Positions 7,926-15,782 of a DNA stretch of 64,000 nucleotides are shown here, piece by piece. The DNA comes from Chitinophagales bacterium (GTDB lineage Bacteria > Bacteroidota > Bacteroidia > Chitinophagales > JADIYW01): NCBI GenBank assembly GCA_019694955.1, contig JAIBAX010000005.1, forward strand, positions 95,053 to 159,052, written 5' to 3'. The position numbers were made by a program, and so were the translations under genes. Below the pieces are notes generated by a model. It was given only the letters and a program-made list of their open reading frames with translations. It was not told the origin of the DNA and did no database searches. Every line of letters starts with the position of its first letter. The first letter of the stretch is position 1.

Positions 7926-9608
7926 CTAATTGTGCTCATAAACATTCAAATCCTCTGGATATTTAATCGTATAGACAAATTTCAACTTTTTGGATTCTCC
8001 GGGTTGAAGTTTTAAATTCCATGTCAGCTTACCATATTCCTCTACGATTAATGCGCCACCAGTTTCATCTAAAGTCACTTCTATATCGTCTGTTTTTGAA
8101 ATAGGATACTGATCTAAGACCTCGATCTCTATTGGGTAAGACTTATTGTTCTTGACGATGATTTCATAAGCCTTTGTTTCACGTTTTTTACTACCGACTA
8201 CTTTTGTGACGGCATAATCGTTTAGTTTATTGCGCTTCACATTTACTTTCTCGTCCCTACCTAAAGAAATCAATAAAGTATCAGCGCTAACATTGGGATT
8301 TATGTACGATTTTCCAACATACATATCATCGAAAAAGATGGTGGTCTCTCCTGCTAAAAGGTTGTACTTACCCCAATCGGTAACCCTTGCCAGCAGAAAT
8401 GCGCCTACATCCAATTTTGGCACTGCATGGTAATTATAAATGGCAGGTAAGCTGATTTCCTGAATCGCAACGATATGCTCTTTTCCATCACTTTCGATAT
8501 CCTGCAAGTCTTCAATATCATATTCTACCATCATATCTCCTTCATAAACAGTAACATTATTGTCTTTGATATTCAACCCGTTCTTAAAATCATCTAAATT
8601 ATAACTTCCGTTCACATCTCCACTAAAACCGTAGGCAATATTCATAGTATTAGAAAGACCCTCTGCAGACTTTTCTAAACCCGGTTTGTAGGCGTCAACA
8701 TCTTCTAATTTCTTATTATAATAATCCGGCTGCATGAAATCGACAAAAATAGGATATAAGATGGGGCGGCTATGGTTCTGGTTTGGATTTGCCGTTGAAA
8801 GCTTCACCTTCACATCTTTCCAGTCGTAACCGGAATTCTGAACGATTTTTGCACGACATGACAATTCCAATGGCTTGGTAGTATTGGCACATCTAATTTC
8901 GTAGGTCGGCACCCAATAAGCAGTAGTGATAAGGTAAGACGCTTTAAATGCTACCGTTTTTGCCTCTTTTGAATAAACTTTTAAAACGATTTCTCTCACA
9001 GACTTAGAAGTACCATTCGAACTTCCCTGATAGATTTGGTTATTCAAAGTCGCAATCGTTTCTTGCATTTCATTATACTTCAGCTGTGCATCATAAAGCA
9101 ACCTATTCAACTCTAGTTGCTTTGCAAAATTCAACTCTAGGAGCTGTTTTAGCAAATCAGGTTTCAATCCTTCTTGCTCATTGCCCAATTTATTGTTTGA
9201 ATAGAGCAACTGAAGGCTATTGCGGTACACTTCCATTTCCTTCAATATGAATCCGGCATCATTCTGGAGTAATTTCACAGAATCCTGCCAGATTTTCACT
9301 TTAGTAGGGTTGGCGAGTTTATTTGGCTCAACAAGATAATTTATTCGTGTGCTTACTGACAATATTTTAATATCGCTCCCTTTTGAACCCACTTGGATAG
9401 AATTCTCATCTATTAAATTGCTCACATTTGTAAGAATCACTTCGCTATTCCCTTCCGGAATGGATGCCGACCCAACACGGGTTTCCTTTGCGTAATTTCT
9501 ATAAATGGTAACCTCTACCACTTTAGAATTTTCAATCGTAACAGAAGCATGTGCTGCCATTACCCAAGCACACATCATCCCTAAAAAGACCGTTATTTTT
9601 TTCATCAC
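7926..9608 (-). CDS. DUF4139 domain-containing exported protein (mucoidy inhibitor MuiA-like)
   Basis: The product is 560 residues and begins MMKKITVFLGMMCAWVMAAHA, a signal peptide. The order fits the MuiA-like group: an N-terminal DUF4140 part (VTIYRNYAKETRVGSASIPEGNSEVILTNVS, about residues 30-60), a coiled-coil (about 110-200, KQLELNRLLYDAQLKYNEMQ) and a long DUF4139 beta part (about 210-560) including SYLITTAYWVPTYEIRC, KVKLSTANPNQN and a final GKLTWNLKLQPGESKKLKFVYTIKYPEDL. These last phrases are strongly typical. The biochemical role is unknown. The rhodanese-like gene lies 59 bases upstream on the same strand. Confidence 0.85.
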   Translation of the reverse strand: MMKKITVFLGMMCAWVMAAHASVTIENSKVVEVTIYRNYAKETRVGSASIPEGNSEVILTNVSNLIDENSIQVGSKGSDIKILSVSTRINYLVEPNKLANPTKVKIWQDSVKLLQNDAGFILKEMEVYRNSLQLLYSNNKLGNEQEGLKPDLLKQLLELNFAKQLELNRLLYDAQLKYNEMQETIATLNNQIYQGSSNGTSKSVREIVLKVYSKEAKTVAFKASYLITTAYWVPTYEIRCANTTKPLELSCRAKIVQNSGYDWKDVKVKLSTANPNQNHSRPILYPIFVDFMQPDYYNKKLEDVDAYKPGLEKSAEGLSNTMNIAYGFSGDVNGSYNLDDFKNGLNIKDNNVTVYEGDMMVEYDIEDLQDIESDGKEHIVAIQEISLPAIYNYHAVPKLDVGAFLLARVTDWGKYNLLAGETTIFFDDMYVGKSYINPNVSADTLLISLGRDEKVNVKRNKLNDYAVTKVVGSKKRETKAYEIIVKNNKSYPIEIEVLDQYPISKTDDIEVTLDETGGALIVEEYGKLTWNLKLQPGESKKLKFVYTIKYPEDLNVYEHN

Positions 9609-9667
9609 CTATATTTTTAATTACTAATAATTTATACCAATAATGCCGAATGACCAATACTTATTAA

Positions 9668-10252
9668 CTATTCACCAATATCTATTGACTTTTGACCAAA
9701 ATCATTCACATCCGTTCCTTCAAATTCTACATCGCCGTTAAATACTGAAATCAGATCCGCCAGTTCATATACATTTTTGTATCCATAGCCATAGAGATTG
9801 ATAAATGTAGGGATATTCAATGCGAGCGTAAGTTCCTGTTCGCTTTTCACTTTGGGGATTTTGGGGATATATACTTTTGAAGCAAAATTGATGGGGTCAT
9901 CATCAAAATTATTATTACAATAGATTAAAATTCTGGTGGTGTCCGTAGGAATATACTTCGCAAGATTGGCTTGTGTAAAATCAGAAAAATTGATGTTTAT
10001 AGCGCCCTTAACATGCTTGCGGTCATACATTTCTTTGGAACGGGCATCTAAAATAATGGTGTTCGCATCTTTAGACATTTCTATAAATTGAGCCAAATGC
10101 ACCAATCTATCCTTACGGTATGTTTTTACCTCTTGAACAAGTCGTTCGTAGGCGTCGAAGTCAACCCTCGAGGTTGGCAGGAAAAATGTTTGTGCCGCCG
10201 CCATCATGCATATAGACATTAGCGCAAGCATGGTGAAATTCATTTTCTTCAT
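9668..10252 (-). CDS. Exported rhodanese-like domain protein
   Basis: The 194-residue product begins MKKMNFTMLALMSICMMAAAQ, a signal peptide, so it is periplasmic or surface-facing. The rhodanese fold is visible as TIILDARSKEMYDRKHVKGAININFSDF (about residues 65-92) and RILIYCNNNFDDDPINFASK (about 107-126). The Cys of YCNNN is in the active-site position, but the loop that follows is not the usual CRxGxR type and is Asn/Asp rich, so sulfurtransfer activity is uncertain. It reads away from the histidine kinase gene, and their shared 123-base gap contains the direct repeat at 10306-10338. Confidence 0.8.
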   Translation of the reverse strand: MKKMNFTMLALMSICMMAAAQTFFLPTSRVDFDAYERLVQEVKTYRKDRLVHLAQFIEMSKDANTIILDARSKEMYDRKHVKGAININFSDFTQANLAKYIPTDTTRILIYCNNNFDDDPINFASKVYIPKIPKVKSEQELTLALNIPTFINLYGYGYKNVYELADLISVFNGDVEFEGTDVNDFGQKSIDIGE

Positions 10253-10305
10253 ATTTGTAAATTTTATGCCTCAAAAATATAAGGAGAAAAATTGCGAAAT
10301 CAGAC

Positions 10306-10338
10306 CACTTGGTGAAACGCCTTTCTCACTTGGTGAAA
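10306..10338 (+). promoter_or_regulatory. Putative LytTR operator: 12-bp direct repeat with 21-bp period
   Basis: CACTTGGTGAAA occurs at 10306-10317 and again, identical, at 10327-10338. The period is 21 bases, two turns of the helix. LytTR-family regulators are known to bind two direct repeats placed on the same face about two turns apart. The pair sits 26 bases upstream of the -7 element of the kinase/LytTR operon, so it is likely an autoregulatory site. It could also act on the divergent rhodanese gene. Confidence 0.65.
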
Positions 10339-10363
10339 TCTTAGCGATTCCCATTTTATTGCG

Positions 10364-10371
10364 TAATTTTG
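10364..10371 (+). promoter_or_regulatory. Likely -7 promoter element of the kinase-regulator operon
   Basis: TAATTTTG matches TAnnTTTG and ends only four bases before the ATG at 10376. The transcript would therefore have almost no 5-prime leader. Confidence 0.55.
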
Positions 10372-10375
10372 TATC

Positions 10376-12301
10376 ATGAAGTTTATCGGGACACATCTTT
10401 TTTGTTGGATATTAATGCTGCATGTTTATAGCATTTTCGGGCAAGAGGTCATTCAACCCGGATCGGTATCAAATTCAACGGAAAAAATCATTCAGGCAAC
10501 AGAAGAATTAAACCAGTCTTTTAAGAATAAAGACATGTCCACAACTGCGGCCGCTTATGAAAAGATTGGCAATGAATATTTCGCTAAAAAAGAATATGGC
10601 AAAGCAGAAACGAATTACTTAAAAGCACAAGAGATCTATCAACAACTGGGAAAAAAGAAAGATATTGCCCGTGTAAGCAGGCAATTGGGGAAAGTACAAG
10701 AAGCATTGAATAAAATCCCTCAAGCGATGGAGAACTTCAAGCAAGCCGCCGACAATAGCAGTCAACCTGCAAAAAATGATGACAAAGTCAAGCCGGAAAT
10801 GGACCATAACCAACCAAATATAGCTTCTGAAGATATTTCCAGCCCGACAAACACAGGTGAAATAGCATTTGACGACTATGCGCTCAACTATAATGATTTT
10901 AACCGTTTAAAAAATGAAAAGAATTTAGCCGTTCAAGAAGGTTTTTTTAAATCCAATATTGCCCTTTTGGAAAACAAAGCAGAAAAACCGGAATTACAAT
11001 TGGAACTAATCGATCAGTATAGTCAGCTGGGGGATGTGCAACTTTCACAAAACAAATTACCGGAGGCTATTTACAATTATACGAATGCGTATGAGTCTGC
11101 CGGGGTTTCTAACCCTCAAGGGCTGGTGAATTATGGCAACAAACTCTCCAATGCCTACACCATTGCAGGCAAATATGACGACGCCATAAAAGTGCAAAAA
11201 GACATCTTAGCACAAAAAACCATTCAAGAAAATCCCGCTTTAAAAATCAATCAAATCCAACATCTCGCAGAGATACTTGTAAAAAAAGACGATACCGAAG
11301 AGGCTTTAGCCTTGTATAAAAATAGCTATCAGTTGGCATTAGAAAACAAAAACACATTACAGGCAAAGAATAGCGTTGAAGGAATGGCAAAAATCTACCT
11401 ACAAAGGAATCAGCAAGAGATGAGCATTAATATTTACAAACATTTCCTTTCAGTCTTAGATACCTTGGTAAAAAGTGATAGCAGCATCGTTGATGCAAAA
11501 ATTTTACAAGCTACTGAAGACAAAATCACTCAATTAGAAAAAGAAAAAATTTTGCAGGATGAATTGCTAAAAAAGAAAAACCGCTTTAGCATACTACTTG
11601 TCGTTGCTTTAATATCTTCCTTACTGCTTTCTATTTTAATTTTCCGTGCGTTGCGTGCCATCCAAACGAAAAACAAGCATATTCAGCTGGCATCTTTGCG
11701 GAGAGAAATGAACCCACATTTTATCTTCAACAGCCTGAACAGCATCAATCAATATATTTCTACTAATAATGAATTGGAAGCCAATAAATACTTGACGGCA
11801 TATTCTACGCTGATGCGAAAAATCATGGAAAACTCTAACAAGGATTTCATTTCTTTGCATGTGGAACTCGACCTATTACAGAAATACCTTTCGTTAGAAA
11901 AATTGCGCTTCCCAGATAAATTCGACTACGAAATCGACCTCGACAGTGGCATCGATATTGATGCAGTACAGGTGCCAAACATGTTGATACAGCCGCAATT
12001 AGAAAATGCCATTTGGCATGGCTTGCGCTATAAAGATGAAAAAGGGAAGCTTACTTTAAGCATTCACCAAAATGGCGATAGCATCATCATTAAGATTCAG
12101 GATAATGGCATCGGCATTTCCAACAGCAAAGCCTTAAAGACCAAAAACCAACAAAGCCATCAATCAATAGGTATCAACAATTCTGAGGAAAGAATACGAC
12201 TCCTCAATGAACTCTATGACAAGAATATCGCCTTAAAAATATCAGAACTTCAAGCCCCGCAACAGGGAACATTGGTACGTATCAGTTACAAAATTCAATA
12301 A
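10376..12301 (+). CDS. TPR-containing sensor histidine kinase of the LytS/YehU type
   Basis: The protein is 641 residues. A signal peptide (MKFIGTHLFCWILMLHVYSIFGQ) is followed by tetratricopeptide-like repeats (about 55-130 and 200-370), a short coiled coil (375-400) and one membrane helix (about 403-424, RFSILLVVALISSLLLSILIF). The cytoplasmic His_kinase domain has REMNPHFIFNSLNSINQYI, with the phosphoacceptor His at about 448. The ATPase part shows LENAIWHGLRYKDEKGKL and DNGIGIS. This is the standard Bacteroidota architecture in which periplasmic TPRs sense an unknown signal. The gene ends three bases before the LytTR regulator gene, its obvious partner. Confidence 0.92.
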   Translation: MKFIGTHLFCWILMLHVYSIFGQEVIQPGSVSNSTEKIIQATEELNQSFKNKDMSTTAAAYEKIGNEYFAKKEYGKAETNYLKAQEIYQQLGKKKDIARVSRQLGKVQEALNKIPQAMENFKQAADNSSQPAKNDDKVKPEMDHNQPNIASEDISSPTNTGEIAFDDYALNYNDFNRLKNEKNLAVQEGFFKSNIALLENKAEKPELQLELIDQYSQLGDVQLSQNKLPEAIYNYTNAYESAGVSNPQGLVNYGNKLSNAYTIAGKYDDAIKVQKDILAQKTIQENPALKINQIQHLAEILVKKDDTEEALALYKNSYQLALENKNTLQAKNSVEGMAKIYLQRNQQEMSINIYKHFLSVLDTLVKSDSSIVDAKILQATEDKITQLEKEKILQDELLKKKNRFSILLVVALISSLLLSILIFRALRAIQTKNKHIQLASLRREMNPHFIFNSLNSINQYISTNNELEANKYLTAYSTLMRKIMENSNKDFISLHVELDLLQKYLSLEKLRFPDKFDYEIDLDSGIDIDAVQVPNMLIQPQLENAIWHGLRYKDEKGKLTLSIHQNGDSIIIKIQDNGIGISNSKALKTKNQQSHQSIGINNSEERIRLLNELYDKNIALKISELQAPQQGTLVRISYKIQ

Positions 12302-12304
12302 ATA

Positions 12305-13057
12305 ATGAGCCGAAAGATAACAAGTGTAATTATTGAAGACGAAGCTGCCGCTAGAGATGTGTTGAGGAATTACATCTCCAAATATTGTCCGCAAGTGGAG
12401 GTTTTGGGTGAAGCTGCCAATATTCGGGAAGCCGTGCCCCTCATCCATGAACAGCGGCCACAATTGGTATTTTTGGACGTAGAAATGCCCTTCGGCAATG
12501 CCTTCGACGTATTAGAAGCCTGTAAAGACTGTTCCTTTAAGACCATTTTTGTTACGGCATTTTCCGAATATTCTTTGAAAGCACTGAACCAAAGTGCGGC
12601 ATATTACTTGCTAAAGCCCGTAAGCATTGAGGAACTTATTATCGCCGTCAACAAAGTACAGGAAGAGATTTTGCAACAACAAGATTTCGACAGAAACAAG
12701 ATCATTCTCCAGAATGCCCGAGAAGACAAACCCGGAAAGCAACAATTGGTATTGCCGACTTTAGATGGCTTTGAGGTGGTTTTATTGGAGAGCATCGTTC
12801 GATTCAAAGGCAATGGCAACTTTACGGATGTATTTCTAACAGACGGTACAAAAAGAATGGTATGTCGATTTTTAAAGCATTTTTCCGAGATTTTATCACA
12901 TCCCTTTATGCGGGTACACAAAACGCATATCATCAACACACAATTCGTAAAATCATACCATAAAGGTGGTGGCGGTTATGCAGTACTGCACGACAATACC
13001 GAAATAGAGATTTCACCCAACTATAAAGATGAATTTTTGAAGTTGTTTAAGCTTTAG
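12305..13057 (+). CDS. LytTR-family response regulator
   Basis: The 250-residue protein has a receiver domain at about 1-120 with the acidic pair IIEDE near the start, the phosphorylation site Asp58 in LVFLDVEMP, the Thr of FVTAFSEYSLKALN and the Lys of YYLLKPVS. A LytTR DNA-binding domain covers about 145-250: VLPTLDGFEVVLLESIVRFKGNGNFTDVF, FLKHFSEILSHPFMRVHKTHIINTQFVKSY. It is phosphorylated by the kinase three bases upstream and most likely binds the 21-bp-spaced direct repeat at 10306-10338. Target genes beyond its own operon cannot be told from this window. Confidence 0.92.
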   Translation: MSRKITSVIIEDEAAARDVLRNYISKYCPQVEVLGEAANIREAVPLIHEQRPQLVFLDVEMPFGNAFDVLEACKDCSFKTIFVTAFSEYSLKALNQSAAYYLLKPVSIEELIIAVNKVQEEILQQQDFDRNKIILQNAREDKPGKQQLVLPTLDGFEVVLLESIVRFKGNGNFTDVFLTDGTKRMVCRFLKHFSEILSHPFMRVHKTHIINTQFVKSYHKGGGGYAVLHDNTEIEISPNYKDEFLKLFKL

Positions 13058-13100
13058 TAGTATGGCGATGTTCGTATTGCGTATTGCGACATATTTTACA

Positions 13101-13205
13101 TTTTTAATTTGGTTTTTTGGATGGTGGCTTTGAGCTATCAAGAGGATTGCAAACCCCCAATGTCCGCATTTCTAAATGCGCTTGCGCTGAACATGTCAAA
13201 GAGCT
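13101..13205 (+). repeat. Flanking repeat copy 1
   Basis: About 105 bases are similar to 13958-14058 in the same orientation. Shared words include TTTGAGCT, GGATTGCAAA, CCCCAATGTCC, ATGCGCTTGCGCTGAA and AGAGCT. The two copies bracket the toxin-antitoxin pair. GATTGCAAATCC-like and GCGCTTGCGC are partly palindromic, as in REP-type elements. Just upstream, at 13072-13091, lies CGTATTGCGTATTGCGAC of the dispersed repeat family also seen near 4170. Confidence 0.75.
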
Positions 13206-13265
13206 ACGGGTTTTGTTTATTTTATTTTTACATAGAAGATAAATGATTTCTTGATATATCTTGTA

Positions 13266-13273
13266 TATATTTG
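13266..13273 (+). promoter_or_regulatory. Likely -7 promoter element of the toxin-antitoxin operon
   Basis: TATATTTG matches TAnnTTTG and ends 39 bases before the antitoxin ATG at 13313. No TTG element is at standard spacing. Confidence 0.4.
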
Positions 13274-13312
13274 CTTTCAAAACCAAAAAAGCTTTTGCTA
13301 AATCTTAACAAC

Positions 13313-13540
13313 ATGAACAATTTACATGTAAACATCAACCTAAGCTTTCAGCAACTTGTAGAAGTAGTGAAGCAGTTATCGCCCTCTGAAAAACTTAAAC
13401 TAAATGATGTGATTTGGGATGAAAGCGCTGAAATTCCTGCAGAACATCAAAAATTAGTTTTAGACAGAATAAAAGTAAGAAAAGCAAACCCAAGCAGAAT
13501 GCTGGATTGGGATGAAGCTTCTAAAACCTTAAAGCCTTAA
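13313..13540 (+). CDS. Antitoxin of a type II toxin-antitoxin pair
   Basis: The 75-residue protein starts MNNLHVNINLSFQQLVEVVK. The open frame extends to 13271, but that would cover the promoter element. The sequence LVEVVKQLSPSEKLKLNDVIWDE is typical of small antitoxins paired with RelE/ParE toxins in Bacteroidota, and the short acidic/basic tail (LDRIKVRKANPSRMLDWDEASKTL) matches the toxin-binding part of such proteins. The stop overlaps the toxin start as TAATG, so the pair was translationally coupled. Because the toxin is broken, this antitoxin may be an orphan that can still repress its operon or neutralise a related toxin. Confidence 0.75.
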   Translation: MNNLHVNINLSFQQLVEVVKQLSPSEKLKLNDVIWDESAEIPAEHQKLVLDRIKVRKANPSRMLDWDEASKTLKP

Positions 13541-13848
13541 TGAATACCTATAAACTCAAAATTGACGAAGAGGCATTACAGGATATTCAAAAGGTTACCG
13601 ACTGATATAATAAGCAATTGCAGGGTTTAGGTACTCGATTTCAAAAGCAAGTGAAAACCCAAATAAATGCTCTAAAAAAAGATGCTCTTTTGTATACCAA
13701 ACGTTATGCAGATGTACGCTGTATACTCATTAAAAAATTTCCATTCTTAGTGCATTTTACCGTGGATGAAAAACAACTCATCGTTGAAGTATTTGCCGTA
13801 ATTCACACCAGTAGAAACCCTACAATTTGGGAAGTAAAAAGAAGGTAA
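13540..13848 (+). pseudogene. RelE/ParE-type toxin with an in-frame TGA
   Basis: Starting at the ATG at 13540, the frame reads MNTYKLKIDEEALQDIQKVTD, then TGA at 13603-13605, then YNKQLQGLGTRFQKQVKTQI and ...YADVRCILIKKFPFLVHFTVDEKQLIVEVFAVIHTSRNP. The second part carries the RelE/ParE core: a strand-rich middle ending in VEVFAVIHTSRNP. In intact relatives the position before YN is usually Trp (codon TGG), so one G-to-A change explains the stop. TGG is used normally elsewhere in this window, so code reassignment is not supported. The stop leaves a 21-residue fragment, so the toxin should be inactive. Confidence 0.85.
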
Positions 13849-13957
13849 ATTAAAAATCAGGCTTGGCTCTAAGTTGCAGACTTATAGCAGCACTTAAGTA
13901 AACTATTGCAGAATATCTACATTTCCATTTAGTACAGATTTATGCACTTTCTTACCC

Positions 13958-14058
13958 TTTTTATTTGATTTTTAGGATAGTAACTTTGAGCTGTGACGGG
14001 GATTGCAAATCCCCAATGTCCCTTCGACATGCGCTTGCGCTGAAAATGTAGCAGAGCT
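13958..14058 (+). repeat. Flanking repeat copy 2
   Basis: This is the partner of 13101-13205 in direct orientation, with roughly three quarters of the bases matching by eye. It contains GGGGATTGCAAATCCCC, a perfect 8-bp palindromic stem around one base, and GCGCTTGCGC. The stretch 13849-13957 between the toxin remnant and this copy shows nothing recognisable. Confidence 0.75.
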
Positions 14059-14071
14059 AAGCTTATGCGGT

Positions 14072-14521
14072 TTAATTAATGGCATTTACTAAACCACCTC
14101 TTGATTTTATTAATTGGATTGTGTTTTTGATTGCATTGCTCTTTGCTTTATCCGTTTTCTCTAATACATCACTATATGAATTTAAAATATCTTCCATTTT
14201 TGCATTAAGATGCTCTAGGCTTATAGCATTTATTCTGCCCTCGCTCATTAAATAGTAATATGTGTGTAATTGATATAGCAGCGTATCTGCATGTTGGAAA
14301 GATTCTAAATTGGATGCAAAAGTTAGTTCTCTTATCATTTGTTCTATCCCACTATTAACGTAATTTACTCCTTTAACTTCTTGTAAAGGCAAAATGCAGT
14401 TAATCCAAGAACTAATCACAGAATGTTCTCCGTAATCTCTATCTACGACAAAATATTTTTCTTGTCCCAAAGCAAATTTTAATAATTCATTTTTCTCTAT
14501 AGCTTCTTCAAACAAATTCAT
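14072..14521 (-). CDS. Uncharacterised protein, possibly the immunity partner of the upstream gene
   Basis: The 149-residue protein begins MNLFEEAIEKNELLKFALGQ and is mostly alpha-helical with no signal or membrane segment. I recognise no domain. Its ATG shares bases with the TAA that ends the upstream reading frame (TAATG at 14519-14523), so it was coupled to that gene. A short cytoplasmic helical protein directly coupled to the C-terminal end of another accessory gene is the arrangement of toxin and immunity genes; this is inference only. The gene sits between two repeat-rich regions and near a decaying toxin-antitoxin locus. Confidence 0.55.
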   Translation of the reverse strand: MNLFEEAIEKNELLKFALGQEKYFVVDRDYGEHSVISSWINCILPLQEVKGVNYVNSGIEQMIRELTFASNLESFQHADTLLYQLHTYYYLMSEGRINAISLEHLNAKMEDILNSYSDVLEKTDKAKSNAIKNTIQLIKSRGGLVNAIN

Positions 14522-14853
14522 TACTTAATCTTTTCCCATTTATTAGGGAGGTAATTTAACAATTGATTCATATTTTTATTCTGAATAACATTTTCTGCTC
14601 ATATTAATGATGCTTCTGCTGTACCACTTTTCGTATAACCACCAGAAACCCATTCTCCTACTATAGCACCTCCTTCATTTCCATTAGATATATCAAAGCT
14701 AAATCTAGCATCAATTTTTATGTAGTAGATTCCCTCGGTAACTAGGTTTGTATTTAATCCTAAATTCAATTCGTCTCGTAATACAGCACAATCCTTTCCT
14801 TGTGCTTTATATTTAGCAATCACAACACCTCTGAGTAGTATCATTTTTGCCAC
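14521..14853 (-). pseudogene. Uncharacterised gene remnant with an in-frame TGA near its end
   Basis: The frame opens MAKMILLRGVVIAKYKAQGK and includes YYIKIDARFSFDISNGNEGG and GEWVSGGYTKSGTAEASLI. It meets TGA at 14599-14601 and then continues in the same frame as AENVIQNKNMNQLLNYLPNK, ending at a TAA (14521-14523) that overlaps the next ATG as TAATG. The coupling shows that the real gene ended there, so TGA interrupts it, most simply as a TGG (Trp) to TGA change. The first codons lie in a dispersed intergenic repeat (ATCCGTGCATTCGTGGC on this strand), so the true N-terminus is probably lost as well. I cannot name the family. Confidence 0.6.
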
Positions 14854-14976
14854 GAATGCACGGATAAGTTTTTAGGTTTGGGGTGATAAGGCATTAGTAG
14901 GCGGACTGTGTTCTGTGTTCTGTTTGCAAAACCGCTGTGAACTGTGTACAAATAACGTTAGCTTACTAACGCTTTC

Positions 14977-15513
14977 CTATCTACTATTCAATCTAAAATG
15001 TTTGGAATAAGATTGCTTTACCTCATCATCAGACACCAACCACGACATGCTCATTCTTTTTGGCACTACAACGACTTCAACTTCTGTATATGTGCCAAAA
15101 ACACGATCCCAAAACCTTGTTGTTACACCGTGATTCATACTTGGGTCATGAAAATGGTGGTAAAAATGATGCTTCCTCAATACAATAAAGGGTTTTGCAA
15201 TTGGCTCCGTTTGGTGGTAGCGGTAATGTGTCCTTTCATACAGAAAGTACATACCCATGAACCCAACAATGAAAGATACCGCATTTAATGCGGAGAGAAA
15301 TACATCCAACAGTAAAAACAATGCTATGGAGACAAGCATTGCCGCCACAACCTTTTTATATACCGGCGCAAAATAATCGGCTTTTGCGTGATGCATCTTA
15401 TGCTCTGCCTTAAAAAAATTCTTCCCTTTGTGTACATGCCCTAAAAAACGATGCAATACATACTCCATAAATGTCCAAAAGAAAATGCCCGCAATACATA
15501 AAAACAACCACAT
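14977..15513 (-). CDS. Fatty acid hydroxylase superfamily membrane protein (beta-carotene hydroxylase-like)
   Basis: The 178-residue protein has the histidine clusters of the di-iron membrane hydroxylase/desaturase superfamily: HRFLGHVHKGKNFFKAEHKMHH (about residues 17-38) and HYRYHQTE with KHHFYHHFHDPSMNHGVTT (about 90-130). Four hydrophobic segments surround them (first MWLFLCIAGIFFWTFMEYVL; then VAAMLVSIALFLLLDVFL and AVSFIVGFMGMYFLYE). It should be an inner-membrane enzyme using oxygen to hydroxylate a lipid, fatty acid or carotenoid. The substrate cannot be told from sequence alone. It reads away from the trp operon and shares the 165-base gap with its promoter. Confidence 0.85.
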   Translation of the reverse strand: MWLFLCIAGIFFWTFMEYVLHRFLGHVHKGKNFFKAEHKMHHAKADYFAPVYKKVVAAMLVSIALFLLLDVFLSALNAVSFIVGFMGMYFLYERTHYRYHQTEPIAKPFIVLRKHHFYHHFHDPSMNHGVTTRFWDRVFGTYTEVEVVVVPKRMSMSWLVSDDEVKQSYSKHFRLNSR

Positions 15514-15644
15514 GACTTTGAAATTTTAATTAGAATAAAAGTACAAAACAAAAAAACACCTTTGCAGACATTAACAATAATTTATCAAAATGACGCTAAT
15601 AAAGCCCTTCAACATTATTTTATCATTAACCACCTGTGCAAATA

Positions 15645-15673
15645 TTGACTTTTTGATTTTTCTACTATCTTTG
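15645..15673 (+). promoter_or_regulatory. Promoter of the trp operon (TTG-N18-TATCTTTG)
   Basis: TTG at 15645-15647 and TATCTTTG at 15666-15673 match the Bacteroidota -33/-7 consensus with 18 bases between. The -7 element ends only five bases before the leader ATG at 15679, so transcription should start at or next to the start codon of the leader peptide. Confidence 0.75.
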
Positions 15674-15678
15674 TCAAT

Positions 15679-15720
15679 ATGAATACTGTTCAAATCTATT
15701 GGCGTTGGTGGTCGGCTTAA
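15679..15720 (+). CDS. trpL: Trp operon leader peptide
   Basis: The 13-residue ORF reads MNTVQIYWRWWSA, with Trp codons at 15700, 15706 and 15709 and a TAA at 15718. Three Trp in 13 residues directly before a terminator and trpE identify it as an attenuator leader: ribosome stalling at these codons when Trp-tRNA is scarce should let the operon be read through. The predicted transcript has almost no bases upstream of the ATG. It lies just downstream of the promoter and has no other likely role. Confidence 0.93.
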   Translation: MNTVQIYWRWWSA

Positions 15721-15782
15721 GATAGCGTGACTGGCAATGCCATAATAAAAATATAAGGCTCGCAGTCACGCGAGCCTTTTTA
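15700..15782 (+). terminator. Trp attenuator: alternative RNA hairpins ending in an intrinsic terminator
   Basis: Segment 1, TGGCGTTG (15700-15707, covering two Trp codons), pairs with CAATGCCA (15735-15742; one G-U). Segment 2, GCGTGACT (15725-15732), pairs perfectly with AGTCACGC (15764-15771), the antiterminator. Segment 3-4, GGCTCGC (15757-15763) with GCGAGCC (15770-15776), followed by TTTTTATTTT, is the terminator. The antiterminator and the terminator share bases 15770-15771 and the loop, so they exclude each other. A ribosome stalled on the Trp codons would free segment 2 and permit read-through. This is the classical transcription attenuation layout. Confidence 0.9.

Noticed and set aside
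13603..14601. Recoding of TGA as Trp in this organism
   Set aside because: TGG is the Trp codon throughout all intact genes, and TGA ends intact genes such as trpD and hisD; two isolated TGA codons in decaying genes do not support recoding.
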